From positions 1 to 34,692 of the forward strand of contig CANQBA010000043.1 in the NCBI GenBank assembly GCA_947589545.1: a DNA stretch of 34,692 nt, read 5' to 3'. The DNA comes from an uncultured Oscillospiraceae bacterium. GTDB taxonomy: Bacteria; Bacillota; Clostridia; Oscillospirales; Oscillospiraceae. Under the pieces are notes generated by a model that worked only from the letters and a program-made list of their open reading frames with translations, made no database searches and had not been told where the DNA came from. Within the stretch, counting starts at the first letter, position 1, and each line of letters starts with the position of its first letter. This document shows, piece after piece, positions 24,935-32,718 of the stretch. Both the position numbers and the translations under genes were made by a program.

Positions 24935-24950
24935 TTTGTGTAATTGAAAT

Positions 24951-25160
24951 GGTCAAGCCCTTCTTCCTCCGCTGATGCTCCGTCAGAAAGGCTTGGTTCC
25001 AGCCACTTCGGCACTTCGCGCCTGCGCGTCTTCCACTCCATCAAGTTCCGCCCGGCAGACATTCCCGTCTGGCATATCGCCAGCCGTGAAAGACTGCTTC
25101 GGGCTCCACGGCCACTCCGCCTTCGGCTACGTTGCCAAAAGACAAATAGGTGTCGGTCAG
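24951..25160. repeat. 210-bp direct repeat, copy B (5' end of the structured region)
   Basis: It is gap-free with 23275-23484. Several hairpins are readable: CAAGCC...GGCTTG near its start, CAGAC...GTCTG around the ATTCCC loop, GCCGTG (25083-25088) with CACGGC (25107-25112), and GCC-TTC-GGC. The end, GTCGGT (25152-25157), pairs with ACCGAC (25188-25193) outside the repeat and encloses CAGCAG-TCC-CTGCTG. Recombination between copies A and B would remove or circularise 1676 bases carrying the amidase fragment and YfbU pair. Confidence 0.85.
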
Positions 25161-26158
25161 CAGTCCCTGCTGCCGCAGGTCCAGTTCACCGACCCTTTCC
25201 ATTGGCTCCAGGCGGGCAAGACTGTTGACATCCTCCGCTGCGCTGCGGAGTCCACAGACTTGCTTCCGCCTTCCGCACTGCCTCGGTCGCTTCGCTCCCT
25301 GCGGCTATCCCCGCCCTCCCGCCCTGCGGCGGGCCAACTAGCGGCTGCCGCCGCTCATTGTGCTGCCGGTAGTGATTGAGATGATAGTGCTGGTGGTGGT
25401 TGCCGGTTGCGAGCGTTCTGCCAGCACGGGTGCCGCTGTGCGGTTGCTGCCGGTGTCGGTGTTTCTCTTATACCATATCAGAAGACAAGCCATCTCCTAT
25501 CCTACCTCTGCATCAGTGTTAGTGCTATTGGGGATTTTGAGACTTTTGATGATTCCCACCTTCGGCGAAATTTTGCGTCGGTGATATGCGGATGTCAGTG
25601 CAAGGCCTCCGTTGTCGGGCACTCACTACGGCCTACAGCGGCGTCAAGGTGCGAGGGTGGCAAATCGGTCAGCTGCGGTCGGTAAGTCGGCCTACGGCCT
25701 CGTTACCCACCTTGCTGGGTCCATTATGCTCCTCTATGTCGGCGGTGCCGCCATCGAAGAGCCCACAGCTACTGCCGCAGCTGGACAAACGCCCGGAAAG
25801 ACAGTGGCCATTGCCGCTGACGCGTCAACGTCCACAGACTTTCCTTATGGGCAGAGCGGAACCGGAAGATTGTCATTCCGCCTCCGCAGGCTCCAGCGGA
25901 AAGCCAAACATCCGGCCTTCTATGACTCGCTTCGCTCGGTTAAAGGGAAAGCGGTGTCGAGACTCGGCGCCTCCTCCGGAAAAATTGTCGGGAACTGCGC
26001 CATTCTTCCGCTGCGCTCCAGGATGGCTACGTTCTGATCCGAAAATTTTTCCTACGAATCACCGAGACTCGACCCTGTTATGCCCCCAACCCCACAGGGG
26101 AGATTATCGACTCCGCTACCTTCAGTGAGATGCGAAGGAAGTACCTCTGAATCCGCGA

Positions 26159-26184
26159 GTTAACATAATCTAGATTGTGTTAAC
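26159..26184. repeat. 26-bp near-perfect palindrome centred on CTAG
   Basis: GTTAACA at 26159-26165 mirrors TGTTAAC at 26178-26184, and the inner AATCTAGATT (26167-26176) is itself a perfect palindrome; the only departure is T opposite G (a wobble in RNA). It is an AT-rich island within GC-rich sequence and could be a helix of the RNA or a binding site for a dimeric protein. Confidence 0.6.
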
Positions 26185-26239
26185 TGGCTCTGGCAGTGAG
26201 GATTACAGCCTTTATCCGTTGTGCCCGCGGAGTCGAGGC

Positions 26240-26408
26240 GGCTGGCAACAGTGGGCGGTCTTCAGGGACTAACGGCCTCCAAGTCCGTCAGACCGCCCAG
26301 GACTTTTGGCAAGCAGTGCGACCTTTGGTCGCCTCGATTGACCGCAGGTGATTATCAGACCGTCAGAAGCCCGTATCAGGGCCAAAAGTCCGGAGGGAGT
26401 TGCCAGCC
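26240..26408 (+). other. nested three-way-junction fold inside the structured region
   Basis: The outer helix GGCTGGCAAC (26240-26249) pairs with GTTGCCAGCC (26399-26408), 10 of 10. It encloses two abutting arms. Arm 1 is TGGGCGGTCT (26252-26261) with AGACCGCCCA (26290-26299), 10 of 10, containing GGACT/AGTCC (26266/26282). Arm 2 is GGACTTTTGGC (26300-26310) with GCCAAAAGTCC (26381-26391), 11 of 11, containing GCGACC-TTT-GGTCGC (26318-26332). All arms nest without conflict, which is very unlikely by chance and argues for a folded RNA. Confidence 0.75.
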
Positions 26409-26535
26409 TTAGCAGCGAAGCTGCGGGCCTTCTCCGTGTCTTTCTTCAAGCAGTCGTCGGGGCCGCCAGCTTCAAGAAAGCCACTGCGCAGGCAAGGTAA
26501 GGCTTCGCCTTGAGTTTAATGACTGGCCGCTTTCT

Positions 26536-26582
26536 CCGTCTTTGAAAGGATGTGGAGCAAGTCCCCATCCTTTCAAAGACGG
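26536..26582. repeat. 17-bp perfect hairpin
   Basis: CCGTCTTTGAAAGGATG (26536-26552) is exactly complementary to 26566-26582, with a 13-base loop. It is the longest perfect stem in the window. No T-run follows, so it is not a terminator. Confidence 0.8.
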
Positions 26583-27336
26583 GCGTCCAGGAACGCGAGA
26601 CAGTGTCAGTCGGTGTTCCGCTTCGCTCCACACCGCCAGCCACAGACTCGCAGAGCGGAATCGCTACGTTGCACTTCGCTCCCTGTTTATGTCGGGCCTA
26701 GACGCTCCGGTCAGTCCCTGCCTCCAGTTCCGTCTACGCAGTTTTCCGCCGAGTCTGCCGAGCCCTTCGGTCTCGTCATCCTTGCCGGCTCCAACCTGCT
26801 CCGCCTACACTTCCGGCAGCGACTGCCCTCCGCCGGCCCGACTCACCCGTGCGAAGGTCAGAGCAACTGTGCATTATTCTCAGGACAGTGCCAGAGCCGG
26901 AAGGACCCTCATCCATCGCATCTGCGTCCGTGCGTCCGGCTCCTGCCGCGGCCTACCGCCTTGCCTCCTATGCTATTTGTGTCCGGCTACAGCCACGGCT
27001 GGCGCCGTCGCTGCATCCGGCCCCAAACAGCACAGGCCATCTGATGAACGCCCGCTTCAGCCTCGGTGCGAAGTTTAACGTCATCACCCGCGAGAACAGC
27101 GGTGCCTTCGACGAAATATTTACATATCATTGAGAGACGGCCTACCGCCCGTTTTTAATTATATTGTATTACTTCAATTATAACCTGATAAATAGTTGAT
27201 AATCCGCTATTTTTTAAGTATTTTTACATTGTTTTTTGAAGGAAGATAGAGAGTTTTCGTACTCAAAGCAGCATCCTTCAAAATACCTCTGAGTTACCTA
27301 TGTGCTTAAGACTTGTAGCCCCAAGATCCTCCAGAT

Positions 27337-28038
27337 ATGCCAAAGTATATTCCAAATACACAGTTCTCCGATTGCTGGTCTTCGGTCGGCAATGTGACCT
27401 TCTATCACCGAAATGGCATCTGCTATTTCCGGAGCAAGGCATATTCAGATTTTGCCGGGACTGCAGAACAACTGGAGCAGGCGGAACTGCATAAACGTGC
27501 AATCAAGGCCTGGCAGGGACTTTCTCACAAGACTCAGATGATCTGGAGACTGATGGCTAGTGGGGTTGCTTCTCATCGTCCTCCGTTCGGGCAGAAGAAC
27601 AGCATCAGCGGCTACAATCTCTTTGTATCGGCTTATCACGGTTTTGCTCAGCTGGGCAATGAGCATATTCCTGAGCCGAAGATGTTCGAGCCATTTCCGA
27701 TATTCAGTTTGGACTATCTGGTGTGTTCAGTTGCTGGTGATGGACTTCTAAGGATTCGTTTCCGGCTGACTCTTTGTGGAGCTGATGACTCTGGTCGATA
27801 TAGGGTGCTGGGCAAATACCAACTTGGAGAGCCCGGATGTGGTCGAAACCCCGGATTGATGAGGAATTGTCTGTCTATGTCAGTCCCTGCCGGAGAGTGC
27901 TCGGTGATTGAGTTCACGGTCCCGGATTCAGTGCAGGCATTGGAGATGAAACAGCTGCATCTGAGGTATCTGCTGCTAGACACGAAGACCGGATACAGAT
28001 CGCAGTATCATTCGCTGGCTGCAATAATGACTCTATAA
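27337..28038 (+). CDS. conserved Bacteroidales unknown protein, paralogue 1 of 3
   Basis: This is a 233-residue protein. The start MPKYIPNTQFSD aligns with MKALPSIAFNDFSG (29272) and MKYIPSIAFEEMSG (32719). The shared pattern continues: a short N-terminal strand region, a helix with W-x-x-L-[ST]-x-x-[QT] (here AIKAWQGLSHKTQMIWRLMA), an ISGYNLFV/ISGANLYS motif, and a C-terminal beta-rich half ending with a 'T-K-T-G' turn (LLLDTKTGYRSQYHS). It resembles the DUF6266-type proteins of Bacteroidota, but I am not certain of that family name. Function is unknown. About 200 AT-rich bases (27151-27336) precede it; these hold no clear promoter. It is separated from its paralogues by the Abi_2-sRNA insert. 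Confidence 0.65.
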   Translation: MPKYIPNTQFSDCWSSVGNVTFYHRNGICYFRSKAYSDFAGTAEQLEQAELHKRAIKAWQGLSHKTQMIWRLMASGVASHRPPFGQKNSISGYNLFVSAYHGFAQLGNEHIPEPKMFEPFPIFSLDYLVCSVAGDGLLRIRFRLTLCGADDSGRYRVLGKYQLGEPGCGRNPGLMRNCLSMSVPAGECSVIEFTVPDSVQALEMKQLHLRYLLLDTKTGYRSQYHSLAAIMTL

Positions 28039-28063
28039 CTGTGTTACTATCCTCAGAAATCAC

Positions 28064-28071
28064 TAACTTTA
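28064..28071 (+). promoter_or_regulatory. probable promoter of the Abi_2 gene
   Basis: TAACTTTA matches 7 of 8 of TAnnTTTG. TGTG at 28040-28043, 20 bases upstream, is 3 of 4 of the -33 box. The ATG follows 18 bases later (28090). The gap between the upstream gene and Abi_2 is only 51 bases. Confidence 0.4.
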
Positions 28072-28089
28072 CAAAAATTATTGTAAATA

Positions 28090-29010
28090 ATGGCTAGAAC
28101 CAAGATACCATATACTAAACAGGCGAAATCACTGGATGAACAGATTACAATTCTGAGAAGCAGAAACGTAATAATTAAGGACGAGGAGAAGGCAAAAGAG
28201 TATCTATCTGATATAGGATATTACCGTCTTGGTTTCTACTCTTTCCCTTTTGAACTTACATACCCTTTTTTAGATAGCAGAAGGCGTCACGAGGTAAAGC
28301 CCAATACCACAATCGAGGAGATTGTCGCACTGTATTATTACGATTTTGATCTTAGGAGCATTCTAAACAAATATCTTTCAAGAATTGAAGTATCTATCAG
28401 GACAACAATGATTTACAAGTTGTCTCTAAAGTACTCGTCCAATCCAACATGGTTTGCGGATAACACAGTCGTTAACAATGACTTCGTGAAAGATTTCTAC
28501 CGTGAGGTATACTGCCACCTAAGAAACAAACCTACAATTTCGAGGCATCATAATAAGTACTACGGACAATATGCTCCTGCTTGGAAAACTATGGAGTTTA
28601 TGACTATGGGAAATCTTGAGACCCTATATGACAATCTCATACTTGACAAAGACAAGAGACTGATATCCGCAACATATGGTGAGCATTCAACTGCAGCATT
28701 CAAAACATATCTGTCTGCGATAAGAGAGGTTAGAAATGCATGCGCCCACGGTAATGTCATGTTTGGGTTAAGGCTTTCTTTTGGTATAAGTACAGGTATT
28801 GCATGCCCGTCATTAAAACCGGGAACCAATCAGTCTCTTAATGGTGCATTGCGTGTTATCAACCACATGATACGACAGATTTCGGTGAATCGTGCAAATG
28901 ATATGTGGGATGAATTGTATAAGGCAACTGCACGACTCTACTCTAAGGTCCCATACCTACGCACGATGATCGAAAAAGAAACGGGTATCATTGTTCCGGC
29001 CTCAATTTGA
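28090..29010 (+). CDS. Abi_2 family (AbiD/AbiF-like) HEPN abortive-infection protein
   Basis: This is a 306-residue protein. The family's N-terminal signature is present (YTKQAKSLDEQITILRSRNVIIKDEEKA, then YLSDIGYYRLGFYSFPFE). IEEIVALYYYDFDLRSILNKYLSRIEVSIRTTMIYKL follows and is characteristic of Abi_2. Near residues 212-222 EVR215-NACAH220 gives the R-x4-H motif of HEPN ribonucleases. It is therefore a predicted RNase toxin of an abortive-infection system, acting in the cytoplasm. It is more AT-rich than the flanking late-type genes and is followed at 63 bases by a complete promoter-sRNA-terminator unit. That suggests an Abi_2 protein paired with a small RNA (antitoxin or guide). The protein call is firm; the pairing is inference. 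Confidence 0.85.
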   Translation: MARTKIPYTKQAKSLDEQITILRSRNVIIKDEEKAKEYLSDIGYYRLGFYSFPFELTYPFLDSRRRHEVKPNTTIEEIVALYYYDFDLRSILNKYLSRIEVSIRTTMIYKLSLKYSSNPTWFADNTVVNNDFVKDFYREVYCHLRNKPTISRHHNKYYGQYAPAWKTMEFMTMGNLETLYDNLILDKDKRLISATYGEHSTAAFKTYLSAIREVRNACAHGNVMFGLRLSFGISTGIACPSLKPGTNQSLNGALRVINHMIRQISVNRANDMWDELYKATARLYSKVPYLRTMIEKETGIIVPASI

Positions 29011-29049
29011 AGAATAAGACAGGATAAATGGGAAAAAGTATCAATTTGT

Positions 29050-29080
29050 TTTGAATGGAATAAAAATTGAAGTATATTTG
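29050..29080 (+). promoter_or_regulatory. Bacteroidota promoter of a small RNA
   Basis: TTTG (29050-29053), 19 bases, TATATTTG (29073-29080): an exact consensus promoter, identical in its -7 box to the one in front of brxP. Expected start is near 29087. No gene follows until after a terminator at 29140-29170. Confidence 0.8.
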
Positions 29081-29086
29081 CAACAT

Positions 29087-29168
29087 CATAGTGTATTTGG
29101 ATCGCCCGGTTGCGGCCACATGCACTCTAAAAAAGATTTAGCCTTCGGTTCTCCGAAGGCTTTTTCTT
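29087..29168 (+). ncRNA. about 80-nt small RNA downstream of the Abi_2 gene
   Basis: The predicted transcript runs from the promoter at 29050-29080 to the terminator at 29140-29170. Its 5' part folds as a hairpin: GTGTAT (29091-29096) with ATGCAC (29120-29125) including one G-U, then TGG/CCA, then CGC/GCG around a CCGGTT loop. A single-stranded A-rich linker leads to the terminator stem. It is not a tRNA (no T-loop, no CCA, arms do not fit). It lies 77 bases after the Abi_2 stop, on the same strand. The best reading is an Abi-associated regulatory RNA; an unrelated sRNA or leader for the next gene is possible. Confidence 0.65.
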
Positions 29169-29170
29169 TT
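29140..29170 (+). terminator. strong intrinsic terminator of the small RNA
   Basis: AGCCTTCGG (29140-29148) pairs perfectly with CCGAAGGCT (29153-29161) over TTCT, followed by TTTTTCTTTT. The remaining 100 bases before 29272 contain only a weak promoter-like CATCTTTG near 29246-29253. Confidence 0.88.
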
Positions 29171-29271
29171 CCACAAAACCGCAACTTGACGCAAGATAAA
29201 GCAGCAGAAACCATCTATGTTTCAATAGATTAGATATTGAACATCTTTGCTTTCAGAAATCGTAGAGAATA

Positions 29272-30324
29272 ATGAAAGCACTGCCATCAATTGCATTCAA
29301 TGACTTTTCAGGTTCCGCAAAGGATGTCACCGCCCGAAGCACATCGGGCGGTACTATCCTTTCTGTTCGTTCGTACCCATCTAAAGTCTATTCCCCAAAT
29401 CAGAAAATTCAAAGAAATAATTTATCCAAGATTTCTCGGGCGTACAAGCAGCTCACCGATTCACAAATGAAATCATGGGAGGTTTTGGCAAAACATCTTA
29501 AAGCCACTTCCTATCTAGGTTCTTCAGCTGAGATGACTGCGCACAACGCCTTCGTCCGCATTAATATCAACCGTAGTCTGGCTGGTGAGCATCTTCTAAC
29601 AGATGCCCCTTCCCATATCGTCTTAATCCCAGACGTAGCCTATTCGTCTGTCGTGATGACACCACAGATGATTATGTTCAGCGGCATCAAGCACGAGTCC
29701 GCTCCTTACAAACTGGTCGTAAAGATGTCAGCCTCGCAGAGTGCGGGCATCTCAAACGGCTGGAGCAAAACTGTCCTGCTTGCAAGTGACATCGAGGATG
29801 ATTGGGGCGAGGCTGATGTTACCAGGCTGTATCTCAAGGCAATCGGAGTTGAACCTGTTCCAGGCCAGAAAGTCTTCATCAAGGCATATTGGATGAACAC
29901 TCAAACCGGAATTGGAGGACAGGTGTTCAAGGATTCGGTACTCGTCACCGGAGAGTCAATCTATCAGCAGCGTATGCGCGTGACTGAGGCAAATCTCGAC
30001 CCGGCACAGGAACAGTCGGTTTCCGCAATAGATGTGGACTACTCCACCAATGCACCTGTAGTCAACTTCAATGCAGTCTGCCTCGGTTACAGCAACGTGG
30101 CGGCATCAAAAGCATATCTTGAAGAGAACCTCCCTTCCGAACTCCTCGGAATCTCATACGCACTGGGACGAGGTATGGGTGAGGACGGCTCAATTCATCC
30201 GCAGTCATATGAGATCCAGTCAACCAATTTCAGCAGGAAGACCAGCATCAACTTCAACCACAGAGGCGGAGCCTACATCAAGCCAACCGAAGTCTTCGGA
30301 CCTGGCATTTTCTATCAACAGTAA
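29272..30324 (+). CDS. conserved Bacteroidales unknown protein, paralogue 2 of 3
   Basis: This is a 350-residue protein. The N-terminal 110 residues repeat the shared family layout (IAFNDFSGSAKDVTA, LTDSQMKSWEVLAKHLK, SSAEMTAHNAFVRININR). The middle (130-225) matches the C-terminal half of paralogue 3: KLVVKMSASQSAGISNGWSKTVLL here against KLVIMASAPQSNGVTKAYSKAVMI there, and YWMNTQTGIGGQ against FFVNTKTGEKSG. An extra C-terminal 120 residues are unique, ending with a predicted beta-rich region. There is no signal peptide. It probably heads the operon 29272-34473, with gaps of 12 bases or less to the next two genes. Function is unknown; surface or phage-tail-like structural roles are conceivable but not supported by any motif. 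Confidence 0.65.
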   Translation: MKALPSIAFNDFSGSAKDVTARSTSGGTILSVRSYPSKVYSPNQKIQRNNLSKISRAYKQLTDSQMKSWEVLAKHLKATSYLGSSAEMTAHNAFVRININRSLAGEHLLTDAPSHIVLIPDVAYSSVVMTPQMIMFSGIKHESAPYKLVVKMSASQSAGISNGWSKTVLLASDIEDDWGEADVTRLYLKAIGVEPVPGQKVFIKAYWMNTQTGIGGQVFKDSVLVTGESIYQQRMRVTEANLDPAQEQSVSAIDVDYSTNAPVVNFNAVCLGYSNVAASKAYLEENLPSELLGISYALGRGMGEDGSIHPQSYEIQSTNFSRKTSINFNHRGGAYIKPTEVFGPGIFYQQ

Positions 30325-30336
30325 ACCAGCAGTACT

Positions 30337-31449
30337 ATGTTCAACTCAATATCAAACAATTTCGGAGCAGGGATTATCCAGTTCAAGGATGTACAGGAGA
30401 GCAACTATATCGTGCTAAATGCCAAGTTCACCTGCAGTCCTCAGGACGATGCCTACAAAGCGGCTGAAGTTCTGGAAATCACCGTTCCTGCGCTTACAAT
30501 CGGAAGAAGTACTGAAGCTGGCGTGATTGTCAGTTTCACAGACCGCCGTGAATACTACGGCCGCATCGAAAACTATGACGCTTGCACCGTGGCAAAGTCC
30601 TGGGTGAAGGATGCCAACACCCTTTGCATCGAGAAGCTCTCAGTCTTCGATGAGCAGCCTGAACTGATCTTCCACGTCCAGACGCTTTACTGTCAGCTCG
30701 CCCAGGGCGGCAATGTCATCGTTGGCAAAAAGAAAGACCTTTCCTGCGTAAGCGAGGATGACTTTCTCTCAATAAGAACCAGCGACTCGCTCTGCGTCGT
30801 ATTCAAGAAGTGGGCATTCTACCACTGGATGTACGATTATTGTTCGACCGCAAAGAGCAACGCCGACTGGGAGGCGTTTTTCAAGAATCTCCCGGAGGAC
30901 ATCAATGCCGATGTTCCGGTGTTGTCGGCCACAAACTATCAGCACAAGCAACTTGGCAGTATAGGAATGTCACATCTTGAAGAAGGCTATTTCACAATGC
31001 CTGCATCAGAGCGCAGCAGCGGGTTCAACAACACGGCAAACTATGTGTTCTCCTTCGCATTCCTCGTCCGCGACTATGACACGACCCCGGAGGTTGAAGG
31101 CAGGCTGCATTACGAGAACGAAATGCTCCGTGCAGGTCAGTACGACGCCTTTTCCGATGTCAATCTGGAGCTCATTCCAGCTCCATCAGTTGTTGCCTTC
31201 TCTGGCTCTATGGGCATATACAAAGCCGGACCGGTAACATTCCCTGCTCCGGATTTCCCTGAAGAGGTTCCTGCTTTTGGCGCATTCTTCCTGGCTGCTC
31301 ACTACCACAGCAAAGGTCTGACCGTACAGCTGCTGGAGATTCAGGTCACAAAGACAGGCAGCAACACCAACGTCCAGGTCATTGACCAGTCCGGAGACAA
31401 GAACCTTGCATTCAAGATGTTTGACACCACAGTTCCAACGACAATCTAA
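30337..31449 (+). CDS. unknown late-cluster protein, paralogous to the next gene
   Basis: This is a 370-residue protein that I cannot name. The N-terminal 110 residues align with the N-terminus of the protein at 31458: FNSISNNFGAGIIQFKDVQESNYIVLNAKF with VNATNFGLAPSDIQIKEYRSSNLLVLDGEF, and CTVAKSWVKDANTLCIEKLSVF with ATITKVWVKDKNTVCIDKIHPY. It is beta-rich with few charged runs, which suits an adhesion or structural domain. The C-terminal 160 residues (PALSATNYQH region onward, ending GDKNLAFKMFDTTVPTTI) look like a further beta domain. The gene is 12 bases after its upstream neighbour and 8 before the next. Confidence 0.6.
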   Translation: MFNSISNNFGAGIIQFKDVQESNYIVLNAKFTCSPQDDAYKAAEVLEITVPALTIGRSTEAGVIVSFTDRREYYGRIENYDACTVAKSWVKDANTLCIEKLSVFDEQPELIFHVQTLYCQLAQGGNVIVGKKKDLSCVSEDDFLSIRTSDSLCVVFKKWAFYHWMYDYCSTAKSNADWEAFFKNLPEDINADVPVLSATNYQHKQLGSIGMSHLEEGYFTMPASERSSGFNNTANYVFSFAFLVRDYDTTPEVEGRLHYENEMLRAGQYDAFSDVNLELIPAPSVVAFSGSMGIYKAGPVTFPAPDFPEEVPAFGAFFLAAHYHSKGLTVQLLEIQVTKTGSNTNVQVIDQSGDKNLAFKMFDTTVPTTI

Positions 31450-31457
31450 TAAAGACT

Positions 31458-32168
31458 ATGCTTACCGTTAACGCAACCAATTTCGGACTCGCTCCGAGCG
31501 ACATACAGATTAAGGAGTACCGCAGTTCAAATCTGCTGGTGCTTGACGGAGAGTTTATCGTAGATACCTCCGCAGAGGAGTATTCCGGTATCCGTCCTAT
31601 GCAACTTTCGGTGGCCAACCTTCCGTTCAGCAAAAGCCGCCCCGGTACCGCCCTGGTGACCGTCTTGTCTGAAGGAGTCAAGTACGCCACCATCACGAAG
31701 GTATGGGTCAAGGACAAGAACACAGTCTGCATAGACAAGATTCACCCGTACAAGAGTGCCGGCTCCTATAAGGTCAAGCTCAACACAATGCTCATCCCGG
31801 AGAGGATTACGGGCGAGGTCGCTCTCCATCAGAGAACCGGCCACACACCAAGTGTTATCAAAGGCGAAGCTGCAGGACTTGAAATCTTCACTATCCAATC
31901 AGATGATTGGTTGATACTGACACTCAAGGCCACCTCGCTCACATTCGACACCGACTCACAGACTGTTGAAATCTCTGTGCCGGATTTGGCGGAGAATGCC
32001 TCAAGTTCCTTCCCTGTCCTTTACAACGAATGTCTCTGGATAGCCCTCGGAAGCAAATACTATCCTGCAACCCTTGAGAACGGGACCATTGTCATCTCAA
32101 AGGACGGCAATGCAGACGAAGCATCAAACACCGGAAACAAGTTTTCCAGAATCGTCATAGTCCGTTAA
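31458..32168 (+). CDS. unknown late-cluster protein, short paralogue of 30337-31449
   Basis: This is a 236-residue protein. The first 110 residues correspond to those of the preceding protein, including the shared W-V-K-D-x-N-T-[VL]-C-I-[DE]-K core. The rest (120-236) is a different beta-rich segment ending SNTGNKFSRIVIVR. There is no signal peptide or membrane segment. The two adjacent paralogues with different C-terminal halves suggest duplication followed by domain replacement. It sits in the same operon, 28 bases before the lipoprotein-like gene. No function can be assigned from the sequence. Confidence 0.6.
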   Translation: MLTVNATNFGLAPSDIQIKEYRSSNLLVLDGEFIVDTSAEEYSGIRPMQLSVANLPFSKSRPGTALVTVLSEGVKYATITKVWVKDKNTVCIDKIHPYKSAGSYKVKLNTMLIPERITGEVALHQRTGHTPSVIKGEAAGLEIFTIQSDDWLILTLKATSLTFDTDSQTVEISVPDLAENASSSFPVLYNECLWIALGSKYYPATLENGTIVISKDGNADEASNTGNKFSRIVIVR

Positions 32169-32196
32169 GCAATGGACAATAAATTGATTACTACCT

Positions 32197-32664
32197 ATGA
32201 AAAACTTCACCATTTTCCTTGTTTCTCTCCTGTGTGTGGCCTGCGCATCCGCAAGGCAGGTCACACCTTCAGAGAACACCCGCGTGGAAGTGCGCACGGA
32301 AACAGTCTTCCAGAAGGATACCGTCTATCTTGAACTGCCGATCCTTGTGGAGAAAGTCCAGACTCTTGATACGATGTCCGTATTGGAGAACAGATACGCC
32401 AAATCCGAAGCTATTGTCGCTGATGGGGTTCTGGTCCACTCACTCGCTACAAAGCCTGTCAAAGAGCCCATAGAGGTCGAAACGAAGGTTGTTTACCGCG
32501 ACTCTCTCGTCTATGTGGACAAGATTGTCAAGGAGACCGTGGAAGTTGCAAAACCTCTTTCCGGACCGAACAGATTCTTCCTCGCATTCGGCAAATGGGC
32601 CTTCGTGATCCTGCTCGGATTCGACTTCTGGAAGTTGCTCAAACTCACTCACTTATCAAAATGA
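32197..32664 (+). CDS. candidate unimolecular spanin (lipoprotein with C-terminal membrane anchor)
   Basis: This is a 155-residue protein. The N-terminus MKNFTIFLVSLLCVAC-AS is a lipoprotein-type signal, with the modified Cys likely at residue 16 (the -3 position is Cys rather than Leu, so the lipobox is imperfect). The periplasmic middle is rich in E/V/K/T, with repeated 'V-E-x-x-T-x-V-[YF]-x-x-D-[TS]-[VL]-Y' segments. A single transmembrane helix lies at about 128-150 (FFLAFGKWAFVILLGFDFW) with basic residues after it. Outer-membrane lipid at one end and inner-membrane helix at the other is the plan of u-spanins, which fuse the two membranes at phage lysis. It is 791 bases upstream of a GH24 endolysin, with one gene between. 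Experimentally unproven. Confidence 0.55.
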   Translation: MKNFTIFLVSLLCVACASARQVTPSENTRVEVRTETVFQKDTVYLELPILVEKVQTLDTMSVLENRYAKSEAIVADGVLVHSLATKPVKEPIEVETKVVYRDSLVYVDKIVKETVEVAKPLSGPNRFFLAFGKWAFVILLGFDFWKLLKLTHLSK

Positions 32665-32718
32665 AAATAGCAACAGCTATCATATAACTCATTGTTTCAC
32701 ACCTAAAATCTTCAAGCT

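Larger units (their letters stand above)
24951..27150 (+). ncRNA. candidate giant structured non-coding RNA (about 2.2 kb)
   Basis: There is no credible gene in this stretch: all open frames are short, Arg/Ser/Pro-rich and change from frame to frame. It instead contains many complementary arms at close range. In order: 25152/25188 (6 bp, enclosing CAGCAG/CTGCTG), CTCCGC/GCGGAG (25233/25245), CCCGCC/GGCGGG (25318/25328), AGCGGC/GCCGCT (25340/25350), GTGCTGG/CCAGCAC (25387/25421), the palindrome at 26159, the three-way junction at 26240-26408, GCAGC/GCTGC (26412/26420), the 17-bp stem at 26536-26582, CGGTGT/ACACCG (26611/26630) and GAGCCGGA/TCCGGCTC (26894/26935). A weak ACGG/CCGT hairpin with TTTTT (about 27131-27147) could end it. 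Strand and exact ends are inferred; flanks are AT-rich. Alternatives are a cluster of REP-like DNA hairpins or decayed phage DNA. Confidence 0.55.

Noticed and set aside
23275-25160. Diversity-generating retroelement (template and variable repeat)
   Set aside because: No reverse transcriptase, mismatches are not concentrated at adenines, and neither copy lies at the end of a target gene.
25586-27078. Open frames of about 180 residues inside the structured region (25586-26128 and 26542-27078)
   Set aside because: Arg/Ser/Pro-rich, no similarity to any family I know, overlapping alternatives in other frames and crossing perfect hairpin arms.
24951-27150. Group II intron or ribosomal RNA
   Set aside because: No domain V-type sequence, no intron-encoded protein and none of the universal rRNA motifs were found.
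29091-29125. tRNA-like fold
   Set aside because: No cloverleaf, anticodon arm or T-loop; the hairpin fits a small regulatory RNA only.
29051-29233. A 60-residue frame downstream of Abi_2
   Set aside because: It spans a consensus promoter and a perfect terminator, so the DNA is better explained as a small RNA unit.
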